A stretch of 64,000 bases of DNA from Myroides sp. WP-1 (GCF_014145635.1 NZ_JACHTC010000007.1:62001-126000); one strand, 5' to 3'. Positions 15,094 through 25,292 are shown, counted from the stretch's first letter. Notes: generated by a model not told the origin, from the letters alone. Numbers and translations: made by a program.

Positions 15094-16623
15094 TTATTTT
15101 TCTTTGTGATACATGGCATTAGCAGTATCAAAAGAGACCTGTATGGCTTTGGTTACGGGTTTGCTAAAATAGGAGATAACAACGATGCTTAGCCCACTGA
15201 GTATAAACCCAGGAATAATTTCATACAGCGGTTCTCGATAACCGAAAATCATTCCATCTAATAGGTCTTCTTGCAACATCGGCCAAAAAATAACCGTTAA
15301 TCCTCCAACAAGGATTCCTGCTAAAGCACCTTGAGCTGTGGTTTTTTTCCAAAATAAAGCCAAGAGAATAAGAGGGCCAAAGGCAGCACCAAAACCTGCC
15401 CATGCGCGAGATACTAACGCGAGAATACTGTTGTTTTCGTCAGAAGCAATTCCGATGGCAATGAGTGAAATCAACAATACAGCTAAACGACTCATCCATA
15501 CCAATTCTCTTTGGCGGGCAGCGCGGCGAAAATAAGAGTGATAAAAATCTTGCGTAAGTGTACTAGAGGCCATAAGCAGTTGCGCGCTTAATGTACTCAT
15601 TACGGCAGCCAAGATGGCAGATAGTAAAATTCCAATAACCCAAGGATTAAATAGATAGCGAATGAGCTCGATAAAAATGAGCTCTCTATTTTGGTTTACT
15701 CCCAGTGCTTGTTGTGGATTGACTTGAAAATAGGCAATACCTAAGTAACCGATTAAAACGGCTCCCGCTAAGCAAAGCAACATCCAGGTCATCCCAATAC
15801 GCCTTGCTTTTTTCATCGTCTTAACTCCTTCCGCTGCCATGAAACGCGCGAGGATATGTGGTTGTCCAAAATAGCCCAATCCCCAGGCTGCTGCACTGAT
15901 AATGGTTACAAAGCTAATGTTGTGAACTAAATTTGAATAATCAATTTGTTGGAGGGCACTAGCTATGTCAATTTGTTCTAAAGCGACAGACCAACCTCCT
16001 AGGTGAAGCAACAACATGATTGGAGTAACAAGTAAGGCAAAAAGCATCAACGTGGCCTGTATGGTATCGCTCCAACTCACCGCTAAGAACCCCCCAATGA
16101 AAGTATAGGTTATCGTCGCAAGTGCACTAATCCAAAGGGCTTGTGTATAAGGAAGCTCAAATATAACAGTAAATAGCTGTGCACCAGCTACCATACCTGA
16201 CGCGCAGTATAGCGTAAAAAAAAGTAGAATAGCGAGTGCTGCAATCGTTTTTACTGCTTTTCCTGCCGTACCAAAACGGTGAAGAAAGAAATCGGGGAGT
16301 GTTAAAGCATTATGATACAATTCGGTATGCATACGCAGGCGACCTGCAACGAATCTCCAATTGAGGTAAGCACCTAAAAGCAAACCTATCGCTATCCAAC
16401 TTTGCGCTAAACCTAAGGCAAAAATACTGCCTGGTAATCCCATGAGCAACCAACCCGACATATCCGATGCCCCTGCTGATAACGCCGTAACTAATGCACC
16501 TAAACGACGACCGCCAAGGATGTAATCAGAGAAGTTTTTTGTTTTTATATAGGCGATTAAACCAATGACCAAAATTAGAACTAAGTAAATTGAAAAGGTG
16601 ATTAAGGTGGCATTGCTAGACAT
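15094..16623 (-). CDS. putP: Sodium/proline symporter PutP
   Basis: Imports proline with sodium at the inner membrane; solute:sodium symporter family. 509 residues with about 13 membrane segments. Typical signatures are GRRLGALVTALSAGASDMSG with the Na+-site Ser/Asp region near TM2, SCASGM-like YCASGMVAGA, and WGLGYFGQPHILARFMAAEG. Length fits PutP. PruA at 60999-62624, the second enzyme of proline catabolism, lies elsewhere in this window, so both uptake and breakdown of proline are represented. Confidence 0.9.
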   Translation of the reverse strand: MSSNATLITFSIYLVLILVIGLIAYIKTKNFSDYILGGRRLGALVTALSAGASDMSGWLLMGLPGSIFALGLAQSWIAIGLLLGAYLNWRFVAGRLRMHTELYHNALTLPDFFLHRFGTAGKAVKTIAALAILLFFTLYCASGMVAGAQLFTVIFELPYTQALWISALATITYTFIGGFLAVSWSDTIQATLMLFALLVTPIMLLLHLGGWSVALEQIDIASALQQIDYSNLVHNISFVTIISAAAWGLGYFGQPHILARFMAAEGVKTMKKARRIGMTWMLLCLAGAVLIGYLGIAYFQVNPQQALGVNQNRELIFIELIRYLFNPWVIGILLSAILAAVMSTLSAQLLMASSTLTQDFYHSYFRRAARQRELVWMSRLAVLLISLIAIGIASDENNSILALVSRAWAGFGAAFGPLILLALFWKKTTAQGALAGILVGGLTVIFWPMLQEDLLDGMIFGYREPLYEIIPGFILSGLSIVVISYFSKPVTKAIQVSFDTANAMYHKEK

Positions 16624-16748
16624 TTTTATTTTAAAACTAAATAAAATTTACTTTAAGTGATTGGTTGTATTTGATATAAGTAAGTAATAGTCAATAGTTG
16701 TTTGAATAGTGTATAAATTAAGCTACAAAGGAGATTGTGCAATAAAAA

Positions 16749-16780
16749 AATCAGGCTCTCCATAAAAGAGAACCTGATTA
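16749..16780 (-). terminator. Terminator after the 595-residue protein
   Basis: On the minus strand AATCAGGTTCTC pairs imperfectly with GAGAGCCTGATT across TTTTATG, followed by a T run. Confidence 0.7.
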
Positions 16781-16804
16781 CAATCAAAAAATGAATTAGG
16801 GGGG

Positions 16805-18592
16805 CTATGCGTGTAACAACGCTATTTGGATATCGGTTAATTCTTGAAGAATAGCCGATTTTTCTTTCGTAAAATAGGTGTCGTCTTGTTCAAATAAGTT
16901 TTGATAGTACGCAATTCCAGCAGTAAGGTTTTCCTTGGTTTTAGCCATTTTTTTAAGCTGAATAGGTGTCGCTTCTCCTTTGATTTGACGTTTTTCTTCT
17001 TTGAAGTGATCCAAGTACATTCGCAGTTCTTTGATAAAGAAATGAGGACGATGTACGGTGTCAATGACATTGGCACGACCATAAATGTGATGCATCATGT
17101 GTTTAAGCGATACTTCTTTGTTGAAGTAGGCGATATTCGGACCAGGGCAAATAACCACACCTTGAGCTTCTCCTTTTATTTGCATATCATTTTCTAAGAA
17201 AGAAGCATTGGCCAAACCTATACACAAACATGCTTTTTCGGTAATAGCATGAAATTTTTGTTGGTATTCCGAATCTGAGAGTTGATCTTTTTGTGTGAGT
17301 AATGCATCTAGTTCGATGGTTTGGTATTTGCGCGATGCGGTACAAATTCCTTCATTATCGTGCAATTTATTCAGCGCTAAATACTTTCTTGGACAGGAAC
17401 TTCCCGCTTTGTTCTTAGCAATGCGCGCTGATTTGTGTATCTCGTTTGTCGTTCCCTTAATGTTGTTAAAGGGAATACCCAAAGGAGAAATGTGACTCAA
17501 ATACAGATCTTCTTCCTTTGCATTGGCTAAAAGCTGACGAGTAGCTGGATCTACAGAAGTAGCTTCTGGAACAAGTAAAAAAGGCGATCCCCATCCTACA
17601 GAATCTACCTGATAGTGATCGAGTAAAAATTGGTGTTCTGCCGCTGTTCCCACACCACCTTGTGCAGTGATTTTTAAGCTCAAAGGAGTTGCAGGCACAA
17701 ATCTTCCTTTTTGTTCTAGTGCTTTACACATTAATTCATGCGTTGTTGTGATAAGCTCTTCTCGTTTGGTTTTAAATTCATCCAATATTACTCCAAGTAA
17801 AAATCCATCTGTGGCAAAGGCATGTCCTCCACAGTTTAAACCTGATTCAATGCGGTATTCGGATACCCATAACCCTTTTTTCGCCAAGAAACTCCCCTGA
17901 ATTAGAGCTGAGCGATAATCACTTACTTTTAAAATGATTCTCTTTTCTAATTGGTGGGTTGAGGTCGGATAAAAAGCGTCAAATTCTTCAAAATAGCTGA
18001 AGAGTTTTGGATTCATACCAGCAGATAAAACAACAGAAGAACTTAACGTACTATTGCTGAAACCCCGTAAAGCAGCATGTGCATCGTTGTACATAGCTGG
18101 CAAGGGACTTTTTTTATCGAATTGTTCTCGGTCTACTTTGGTCATGATATTGACGTCAATATCTCCAGGAGTCAGATAGGTATCAAGTATGTTCTTTAGG
18201 TTGTCTACCGAAATCGTATCGTCAATATAAGTTTGCAATTGTTTGCGGATATCCGATACCGTGGGTAACATATCAATGTAATCCTCTACGTTTTTTTTGC
18301 TCTGTAATAAATCTCTTTTAAGCGTGTCAAATTTTCGCTTGACTATGGTATCTAATGTATTGAGATAAGCCGTGATGCGTTTCGCTCTAAAATCTTCTAT
18401 TTTTTTAGTGATTTCTTGGTAAGGCAATTCAAACTTTTCGCAATAAAATTTATTCATGCGCTCAATCAATTCGTCATCCATCACAGATAACGTCGAAGCC
18501 AATCCATATTGTGCCACGCGAATTGGGCTGTCTATGGTATAGGCAAGTCCCATCACTGGTATGTGAAAGGAATGCGTAGGTTTTACATTCAT
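16805..18592 (-). CDS. Conserved protein of unknown function, possibly a TIM-barrel FMN enzyme
   Basis: A 595-residue cytosolic protein, starting at ATG with MNVKPTHSFHIPVMGLAYTI. A helical, charged region (~40-150) precedes a barrel-like part with LNCGGHAFATDGFLLG, TAQGGVGTAAEHQFLLDHYQ and VDSVGWGSPFLLVPEAT. These glycine-rich strands recall nitronate monooxygenase and glutamate-synthase-like FMN barrels. Several Cys (SSCPRKY, GICTASR, KACLCIGLA, VICPGPN) could hold a cofactor or metal. I believe it is conserved in Bacteroidota but know no function. Alone in its transcription unit. Confidence 0.7.
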   Translation of the reverse strand: MNVKPTHSFHIPVMGLAYTIDSPIRVAQYGLASTLSVMDDELIERMNKFYCEKFELPYQEITKKIEDFRAKRITAYLNTLDTIVKRKFDTLKRDLLQSKKNVEDYIDMLPTVSDIRKQLQTYIDDTISVDNLKNILDTYLTPGDIDVNIMTKVDREQFDKKSPLPAMYNDAHAALRGFSNSTLSSSVVLSAGMNPKLFSYFEEFDAFYPTSTHQLEKRIILKVSDYRSALIQGSFLAKKGLWVSEYRIESGLNCGGHAFATDGFLLGVILDEFKTKREELITTTHELMCKALEQKGRFVPATPLSLKITAQGGVGTAAEHQFLLDHYQVDSVGWGSPFLLVPEATSVDPATRQLLANAKEEDLYLSHISPLGIPFNNIKGTTNEIHKSARIAKNKAGSSCPRKYLALNKLHDNEGICTASRKYQTIELDALLTQKDQLSDSEYQQKFHAITEKACLCIGLANASFLENDMQIKGEAQGVVICPGPNIAYFNKEVSLKHMMHHIYGRANVIDTVHRPHFFIKELRMYLDHFKEEKRQIKGEATPIQLKKMAKTKENLTAGIAYYQNLFEQDDTYFTKEKSAILQELTDIQIALLHA

Positions 18593-18928
18593 TTGGATAT
18601 AGGTTTAGTTGTAAGGGAGGAAAAGTAGGTATTTTATTCGGGGACTTAGGTGATAATTATCATGCTTTAGAGAGGCGAAACAGGTCGAAAAAGTGATTTT
18701 TTAGCTAGAATTAGACGCTAATTCTTCATTAAATCGCTAAATGAGATTTTATAGACAGAAACTAGTGACGGTTTTGAAAATAAGGCTAATCACGGTAATT
18801 ATTTGGGTTTTATCTTTTAATAGTTGTGTTAAAGTCTTAATTTTATCAGTTGAAGAATGCATAAAAAGTGACTTTTCTTCGATAGCCTGTCCAAAGAGTA
18901 TAGACCCACTTAATAAAAGAGACTTATT
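18593..18928. other. Intergenic region with a weak small ORF
   Basis: About 335 bp between divergent genes. A 63-codon plus-strand ORF (18741-18932) has a hydrophobic start (VIIWVLSFNSC) and overlaps the TTG start of mscS by 4 bp (TTGA), which could allow coupling. Nothing else supports it as a gene, so it is not called separately. Confidence 0.35.
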
Positions 18929-19765
18929 TTGAATTTAAAATTATTGCTTTCTAAGTTTTTAGAATACGAACTTTACGCAAGTAAATCAATTAGTATAACA
19001 ATAGGGACTATACTTTTTATTGTTTTTACGTTGTTGATTACCAAGTATGGATTGACCTTTTTGAGAAAGACATTTATTAAAAATGCACCTCCTGATGTTG
19101 CTTTGCGCTTGCGCAGTGTTTTTAATTTTGTCAATTACTTCATTTATGTGATTATGTTCTTTTTCATTCTCAATGTAATTGGACTTAATATCAGTATGTT
19201 CTTAACCACTTCGGCAGCATTGTTTGTAGGATTGGGATTTGCCTTACAAGATATTTTTCGCGATATCATTGCAGGGATTTACATTCTCTTTGACAAGACA
19301 CTAAACATGGGGGATGTCATTGAAATTAATGGACAAGTAGCGCGTGTGAAAGCAATTCACCTTAGGTGTACGATTGTTGAAACGCGTAACTTAAAAGACA
19401 TCGTAATACCCAATCGTAAATTGATTGATGATATTGTTTACAATTGGACTCATGAAGATCCTGTAATTCGTGCTCGAATTGATGTTGGTGTGTATATTGG
19501 AACTGATGTTGAGGTAGTAAAAGCTGTACTCTTGTCGGCAGTTGAAGATAATCCAGATGTGTTGAAAGATCCAAAACCGATTGTGTTTATTGATCAGTTT
19601 GGCGATTCTTCTATCCGCTTTATTCTGTACTATTTTATCGAACATGCCTTTGATAACGACCGAATTTCTAGTGATATCCGCTTCGCTATTGATAAGAAGT
19701 TTAAATTGAATAATATTGCTCTTCCTGTACCGGTTTTAAAAGTAGATCAAACACCTGTGCGATAA
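18929..19765 (+). CDS. MscS-family small-conductance mechanosensitive channel
   Basis: Inner-membrane channel that opens under membrane tension to release solutes in hypo-osmotic shock. 278 residues; three membrane segments (~18-38, ~65-85, ~90-120), the last being the pore helix ALFVGLGFALQDIFRDIIAG, then the MscS beta domain (GDVIEINGQVARVKAIHLRC and VIPNRKLI) and the cytosolic alpha/beta end. The start is TTG at 18929; no ATG lies close by. Length is as in E. coli MscS (286). Confidence 0.9.
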   Translation: MNLKLLLSKFLEYELYASKSISITIGTILFIVFTLLITKYGLTFLRKTFIKNAPPDVALRLRSVFNFVNYFIYVIMFFFILNVIGLNISMFLTTSAALFVGLGFALQDIFRDIIAGIYILFDKTLNMGDVIEINGQVARVKAIHLRCTIVETRNLKDIVIPNRKLIDDIVYNWTHEDPVIRARIDVGVYIGTDVEVVKAVLLSAVEDNPDVLKDPKPIVFIDQFGDSSIRFILYYFIEHAFDNDRISSDIRFAIDKKFKLNNIALPVPVLKVDQTPVR

Positions 19766-19819
19766 TTCTGATGTACATTGTTTAGGTAAAATACGTATTT
19801 TTGTTTTTTTAAGATAATT

Positions 19820-20719
19820 ATGGCTTCTACAAAATACGGAACTGGACAAAATTCTCCTATTGCTGTGGTAAATAAAAAACAACCCGCTAAGAGGAAACCC
19901 ACTCCACGACGACCAAAAAAGAAAAAAGACAATACGGCGTTTACCCGTATTAAATGGATTTGTATTGTAGTGGTTTTATTAGGCGTTGGAGTTTGGTTTG
20001 GCATTACCTTTCAAGAGGGAATTAAGTATTTTTTTAGTGCGCAACGCAAAGAAGCCGATGAAAAATCTTTTTTTGATTTTCGTACCGTAGAAGTGTTGCA
20101 ACGACACAGCGATCGCATGATTGGATTTGACGTTTCTCATTACCAAGGAGTAATTGATTGGGAACAAGTTGATTCTGTTGCACAACGTGCACCCTTAGAA
20201 TTTGTTTTTGTTCGCGCTACAATGGGAGATGACGGCAAGGATAAAGCCTTTGATATCAATTGGAAAGGAGCTCGTGCAAATCACTTTATTCGCGGGGCTT
20301 ATCACTATTATCGCCCGGATGAAAACTCCATCAAACAAGCCGAAAATTTTATTGCAACCGTAAAACTAAATGAAGGTGATTTTCCTCCAGTATTGGATAT
20401 TGAGGATCTTCCAAAACAACAATCCATGGAAAATCTTGTGCTAGGGTTAAAGCGTTGGATGGAAATGGTAGAAAAACACTATGGCGTGCAACCTATTTTG
20501 TATTCTGGAGAACACTACTATACCAATCACTTAAAAAAATGGTTTCCCGATCATGTGATTTGGATTGCTAACTATAACTTCTTTGTAGAGGAAATCAAAC
20601 CTGAATGGCACTTCTGGCAATTCACAGAAAAAGGTGTAGTGAAAGGAATCGATGGAAAAGTGGATCTCAATATTTACAACGGAACAAAATCTGATATTCG
20701 CAGTATTCTAATCAAATAA
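19820..20719 (+). CDS. GH25 family lysozyme, membrane-anchored
   Basis: Peptidoglycan muramidase. 299 residues: a basic, Pro/Lys-rich cytosolic head (1-44), one membrane segment (~46-63), then the GH25 domain. Catalytic residues are visible as Asp104 in FDVSHYQG and the LDIEDLP acidic pair; YHYYRPD and GAYHYY are typical of the family. The C-terminal end HFWQFTEKGVVKGIDGKVDL closes the barrel. TATTTTTG (19796-19803) upstream is a -7 box. Cellular rather than phage: it has a membrane anchor and no phage genes around it. Confidence 0.88.
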   Translation: MASTKYGTGQNSPIAVVNKKQPAKRKPTPRRPKKKKDNTAFTRIKWICIVVVLLGVGVWFGITFQEGIKYFFSAQRKEADEKSFFDFRTVEVLQRHSDRMIGFDVSHYQGVIDWEQVDSVAQRAPLEFVFVRATMGDDGKDKAFDINWKGARANHFIRGAYHYYRPDENSIKQAENFIATVKLNEGDFPPVLDIEDLPKQQSMENLVLGLKRWMEMVEKHYGVQPILYSGEHYYTNHLKKWFPDHVIWIANYNFFVEEIKPEWHFWQFTEKGVVKGIDGKVDLNIYNGTKSDIRSILIK

Positions 20720-20724
20720 TAGGG

Positions 20725-21810
20725 TTATTTACGCACATCAAAGGCATCGCGAATCGCATTGCCTAGCTGGGTAAAACACATAACAATACTAAACATAGCT
20801 AAGCCTGGAAGTAAGGCCAAGTAGGCTTTCCCAACCAAGATATAGTTGTAGTTTTCTTTGATCATTGCTCCCCAACTCGGAGTCGGTACTTGAGTTCCTA
20901 TTCCTAAAAAACTCAATCCGCTTTCTACTAGAATCGCTGACGCAAAATTTGCTGCTGAAATTACGATAACAGGCGCCATGCAATTGGGCAAGATGTGCTT
21001 CATAATAATGCGGTAATCGGAATATCCCAAAGCTCTTGCTGCTGTAATATACTGTTGTTGTTTGGTGCTGATTACCTGCCCTCGAACAACACGAGCTACT
21101 TCTACCCACATCGTAAGACCCACTGCAATAAAAACTTGCCAAAATCCCTTGCCTAAAGCTAAGGTAATGGCAATCACTAAGAGCAACGTTGGAATAGACC
21201 AAAAGATGTTAATGACCCAAAGGATAAAAGCATCGATCTTACCTCCATAATAGCCTGCAATTGCTCCCAAACTGATACCAATTAACAAAGAGATGGAAAC
21301 CGCGATAAAACCAATAGAAATGGAGATGCGCGATCCTAAAACCAAACGGCTGTAATAATCTCTTCCTTGGTTATCTGTACCCAACCAGTAGGTTTTTTGT
21401 TGGATGAGAGCTGCTCTTTCACTAGCACTAAAACCAGACAAAACCAATTTCTTCACTTGCGCACCCTCCTGTAATTCAGTATAAGGTGTATAGATCAAAG
21501 TGTCTTGCGTTAGGGTATACTGACTCAACGGAACTTGTTCGGGGGCTTCTTTACGGCCAAACCAATACTCAGACCAAGTTGGTTTTGTCGTAGTAGGAAA
21601 AACAAGAACCGCCGTTGTAAAACCAGGATGCTTGGAACGAATCGCCAAATCACCCGCATTGGCATGTTGAGATTTATCCGGTATGATGAAGTACGCGAAT
21701 ACACTCACCAATATAAAGAAGATAATAATCCAAAAACACAAAACGCCCCGAAAATCCTTTTTGAATTTTCGGAGCGCAATATTTGTGTTACTATTCTTGT
21801 TTCTAGCCAT
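20725..21810 (-). CDS. ABC transporter permease, OppC/DppC type
   Basis: Inner-membrane permease of a peptide/nickel-type ABC importer. 361 residues with an N-terminal membrane segment (~24-46), a ~100-residue non-membrane insertion, then five membrane segments. LGTDNQGRDYYSRLVLGSRI is the OppC-type entry, and AARALGYSDYRIIMKHILPN is the EAA loop that contacts the ATPase. No ATPase, binding protein or OppB partner is adjacent, as is common for these permeases in Bacteroidota. It ends 5 bp from the convergent lysozyme gene and 14 bp follow the prc stop. Confidence 0.9.
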   Translation of the reverse strand: MARNKNSNTNIALRKFKKDFRGVLCFWIIIFFILVSVFAYFIIPDKSQHANAGDLAIRSKHPGFTTAVLVFPTTTKPTWSEYWFGRKEAPEQVPLSQYTLTQDTLIYTPYTELQEGAQVKKLVLSGFSASERAALIQQKTYWLGTDNQGRDYYSRLVLGSRISISIGFIAVSISLLIGISLGAIAGYYGGKIDAFILWVINIFWSIPTLLLVIAITLALGKGFWQVFIAVGLTMWVEVARVVRGQVISTKQQQYITAARALGYSDYRIIMKHILPNCMAPVIVISAANFASAILVESGLSFLGIGTQVPTPSWGAMIKENYNYILVGKAYLALLPGLAMFSIVMCFTQLGNAIRDAFDVRK

Positions 21811-21824
21811 TGAACTAGCTGTGC

Positions 21825-24059
21825 TTATAGTTTTTTATCAGAAAATGTTTTTGTATTTCGAGGTGCCGTTGTCAGTTGTTTGATGTCGTTTAGGATTTTT
21901 ACTCCTTCTTCAACATATACATCACTGCCCAAAGACTCATGCCATCTATCTCTTTTTTGTTCTAAAATTGTATCGGTTTTGATGCGCTCAATTTCACTTG
22001 GTAAAGAAGAGAATGTCAGATGATTGTTATATTTCGAAATCGCTTTGAATTTTTTTACTTTTTCGTCTACCTCTTTTTGTTTTGCTTCGTATTTTTTCAA
22101 GTTCAATGTAAATGATTTTTCATCCTTACGTTGATTAATCCACTGTGCATTTTCGTCAATCAATTTGAATTGATCATGACCTGCAATTCTCGATTTACTT
22201 TTGTTGATTACAGAAGAAAAGTCGTTGTTGTATGGAGTGTAGTTTGCACGGTCAATTTTATCCCACGGCATCGCATTGTCCATATCGCGTTCTCCCATAT
22301 CAATGTAAGAATAGCGATCTGGTAATACAATATCACTCAATACACCTTCTCGTTGTGTAGAACCTCCATTGATTCGGTAGAACTTTTGAAGGGTGATTTT
22401 CAGAGCTCCTAAATCGCCAAACGGTTGTTTTTTCAATAGCTCGTTTAAGTCAACTAAATTCTGAACCGTTCCTTTACCATACGTGTGCTTACTACCGATG
22501 ATCAAGCCGCGTTTGTAATCTTGAATAGCCGCTGCGAAAATCTCAGAAGCCGATGCAGAGAAATTATTAACCATAACAACTAACGGACCATCCCATACAA
22601 TTGGCGTGCCTTTATCATCTAAAATTTGCTGTTTCCCTCTGGATGATTTTACCTGAACGACAGGACCTTCTTTAGAGAATAATCCCAACATATCTACCAC
22701 CGTTTGTAGCGATCCTCCACCATTGTTTCTCAAGTCCATGATGATTCCATCGACATTCTGTTTCTTCAGCTCAATAATTTCTTTTTGAACATCTGTAAAC
22801 GCATTTCGGTTGTCTTTGTTTTCAAAATTGATGTAGAATTTCGGTAATTGGATAATTCCATAGCGATTTGCTCCATCTTCAATGATACTCGATTTGGCAA
22901 ATGTTTCTTCAAATTCAATCACTTCACGCGTGATAGCAACTGTTTTAATTGTTCCTTCAATTTTTTTGATGGTCAAGTAAACGGTTGTTCCTTTTTTTCC
23001 TTTGATCAATTTTACCACATTATCTAAACGAACTCCTACAACATCAATAGGTTCTTCGTCTTTACTCTGCGCTACTTTTAAAATGATATCTCCAACTTCG
23101 ATTTCTTTTCCTCTCCAAGCAGGACCTCCCGGTACTAACTCGTTGATTTCAACACCTTCTGTTTTCTTTCTCAGAACCGCACCAATTCCTTCAATGCTAC
23201 CACTCATGCTGGCATCAAATTTTTCTTTATTCTCAGGTGCAAAATAGAAAGAGTGTGGGTCAAAGCGCTCCACGATGGAGTTTAAGTATACAGAAAACCA
23301 ATCTTTGCGCTCTAAGTCATTCAACGCGTCAAAATACTCGTCTAGTGACTTTTTAGTGCTCTCACGAGCTTCTTTTTCTAGTTGCTCGAAAGATTTAATC
23401 TCTTTGGGTTTATCGTCTTTTTTCTTCTTAGCATCCTTCGCTTTTTCTACGGTATTGCCATATTCATCTACTTCCTCTTCCTCTTCTTCAACGACATCTT
23501 TTCCTTCTTGGATTTTGATGTTGTCGGTTAAGGTAGATAAAGCATTTAGCTTCAATTGTTTTCTCCAACGATCTTTGAGTTCTGCTGGTGTTTTTGCAAA
23601 TCCAATCTTGTCGTAATCCGCATCAAAAGATTCCTCTTGGGTATAATCAAAAGGTTCAGCTAAGACTTCGCTATAGATGTCTTTTGCCTCATTCATACGG
23701 GCGGTAATTCGCTGATAGGTTAGGTCAAAAAATGACAACTCTTTCAATTGAATCATATCGTCAATTAAAAGTTCATATTTGCTAAACTCATCGATATCTG
23801 ACTGAAGGAAGTAACGCTTCATAGGATCAAGAGCCTTGATGTATTCCGTATATACTTGTTGTGAAAACTTGTCATCTAACTTGGGTGGATCATAATGGGT
23901 ACGTTCCATTAAGTATGCGACTAACTCTAATAAGAGTTGGTCTTTTTCTGGATCCTCCGTTTCCTTTTTAGGTATAAAACTCCATAAAGCTGCAGAAACT
24001 GCAAGAAGAAGAATGATAACCTTATAATTTCTTTTCATAAATGCCCAAATAGTATTCAT
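21825..24059 (-). CDS. prc: Carboxy-terminal processing protease Prc (tail-specific protease)
   Basis: Periplasmic S41 serine protease that trims protein C-termini and cell-wall hydrolases. 744 residues: a signal anchor (~10-28), the N-terminal TSP domain with an acidic Glu/Lys insertion (~190-220), PDZ (~285-370), then the S41 core with GIIMDLRNNGGGSL, VMVNNFSASASEIFAA (nucleophile Ser) and SKHTYGKGTVQN (catalytic Lys), and a helical C-terminal domain. Length and order match Prc/Tsp. It begins 180 bp from divergent surE. Confidence 0.93.
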   Translation of the reverse strand: MNTIWAFMKRNYKVIILLLAVSAALWSFIPKKETEDPEKDQLLLELVAYLMERTHYDPPKLDDKFSQQVYTEYIKALDPMKRYFLQSDIDEFSKYELLIDDMIQLKELSFFDLTYQRITARMNEAKDIYSEVLAEPFDYTQEESFDADYDKIGFAKTPAELKDRWRKQLKLNALSTLTDNIKIQEGKDVVEEEEEEVDEYGNTVEKAKDAKKKKDDKPKEIKSFEQLEKEARESTKKSLDEYFDALNDLERKDWFSVYLNSIVERFDPHSFYFAPENKEKFDASMSGSIEGIGAVLRKKTEGVEINELVPGGPAWRGKEIEVGDIILKVAQSKDEEPIDVVGVRLDNVVKLIKGKKGTTVYLTIKKIEGTIKTVAITREVIEFEETFAKSSIIEDGANRYGIIQLPKFYINFENKDNRNAFTDVQKEIIELKKQNVDGIIMDLRNNGGGSLQTVVDMLGLFSKEGPVVQVKSSRGKQQILDDKGTPIVWDGPLVVMVNNFSASASEIFAAAIQDYKRGLIIGSKHTYGKGTVQNLVDLNELLKKQPFGDLGALKITLQKFYRINGGSTQREGVLSDIVLPDRYSYIDMGERDMDNAMPWDKIDRANYTPYNNDFSSVINKSKSRIAGHDQFKLIDENAQWINQRKDEKSFTLNLKKYEAKQKEVDEKVKKFKAISKYNNHLTFSSLPSEIERIKTDTILEQKRDRWHESLGSDVYVEEGVKILNDIKQLTTAPRNTKTFSDKKL

Positions 24060-24239
24060 TAAATAGTTTTGAACTAAAGTAGTTAAAAAAGTAGAGTAAT
24101 TATGATGTAAGCAGATAATTATTTGTTAAATCACAAGATAGGACGCGAGACGCCTCTCTATTTATGTTTAGAAAGTCTGAAATAACGAAATGTTTTACAT
24201 AATAATTGTTACTTTTACGAAAGTAATTAAAAATTTGAG

Positions 24240-25013
24240 ATGATGCAAAAACCATTAATACTTGTTACTAATGACGATGGTATCACGGCGCCAGGAATCC
24301 GTGCTTTGATTGATGTGATGAAAGAAATAGGGGAAGTAGTTGTGGTAGCTCCTGATAGTGCGCAATCTGGAATGGGACACGCTGTGACCATTAATAATAC
24401 CTTGACGCTAGAACGTGTGAATATTGACCCCGAAATTGAGTTAGAATACGCTTGTTCGGGTACACCAGTGGATTGTGTGAAAATTGCCTTAGGACAAATT
24501 TTGGATCGCAAACCCGACCTGTGTGTATCAGGAATCAATCACGGATCAAATTCTTCTATTAATGTAATTTATTCCGGAACAATGAGTGCTGCTCTAGAAG
24601 CGGGAATGAGTGGAATTCCAGCAATTGGTTTCTCCTTATTAGATTTTAGCTGGAATGCCGATTTTGAACAAGTGCGCACTTTTGTGAAAAAGATCACAAC
24701 TCAAGCGCTAGAGAATGGAATTCCAAAAGAAGTAGTGCTAAATGTCAACTTTCCGCGTTTGTTGACGGAGGAAATCAAAGGAATTAAGGTTTGTCGACAA
24801 GCAAAAGCCGTTTGGATTGAAGATTTTGACAAACGTCTGAGTCCGAATGGAAAAGAATACTATTGGTTAAAAGGTGAGTTTGTCAACCAAGATAAAGGAG
24901 AAGACACAGATGAATGGGCGTTGAGAAATGGATTTATCTCCATTGTTCCTGTTCATTTTGACTTAACTGCACATCATGCCATAAACAGAATTAATAATTG
25001 GGAATTAGTATAG
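24240..25013 (+). CDS. surE: 5'/3'-nucleotidase SurE
   Basis: Dephosphorylates nucleoside monophosphates with a divalent metal; linked to stress survival. 257 residues beginning MMQKPLILVTNDDG, with the metal-binding Asp pair in NDDG, then GVGHAVT-like GMGHAVTINN, and SGINHGSN with the conserved Asn. Full length for SurE. First gene of a tight block: the next gene begins at the base after its stop, and lpxB follows likewise, so they are almost surely co-transcribed. Confidence 0.96.
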   Translation: MMQKPLILVTNDDGITAPGIRALIDVMKEIGEVVVVAPDSAQSGMGHAVTINNTLTLERVNIDPEIELEYACSGTPVDCVKIALGQILDRKPDLCVSGINHGSNSSINVIYSGTMSAALEAGMSGIPAIGFSLLDFSWNADFEQVRTFVKKITTQALENGIPKEVVLNVNFPRLLTEEIKGIKVCRQAKAVWIEDFDKRLSPNGKEYYWLKGEFVNQDKGEDTDEWALRNGFISIVPVHFDLTAHHAINRINNWELV

Positions 25014-25292
25014 ATGAGAACTAGAATTAAAGACATTCTACTGGGCTTCCTAATCGGATCAGGTTTGACCGTACTTGGAGCTGAACTCTATTTGAGGTTG
25101 TTTACCAACTTTGATTTATTTATCAATTTCGATTTAATCCGCAAAGCAGGTTTGTTGGGGCGAATCGTAGCAATTGGCAGTTTATTGAATTTGGGAATCT
25201 TTACCTTTTTTATCAATAAAAGAAAGGATTACTACGCGAGAGGCTGCATTTTTGCAGTGATTATTATCACGTTAATCACACAGTTGTTGTAG
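25014..25292 (+). CDS. Small membrane protein between surE and lpxB
   Basis: A 92-residue protein with three membrane segments (~8-26, ~42-64, ~70-90) and a YARGC loop. It fills exactly the space between surE and lpxB, with no gap on either side, so it is part of that operon. No known family recognised. Confidence 0.8.
   Translation: MRTRIKDILLGFLIGSGLTVLGAELYLRLFTNFDLFINFDLIRKAGLLGRIVAIGSLLNLGIFTFFINKRKDYYARGCIFAVIIITLITQLL

Noticed and set aside
19820..20719. GH25 lysozyme as a sign of a prophage
   Set aside because: No phage genes nearby, and the protein has a membrane anchor and its own promoter.
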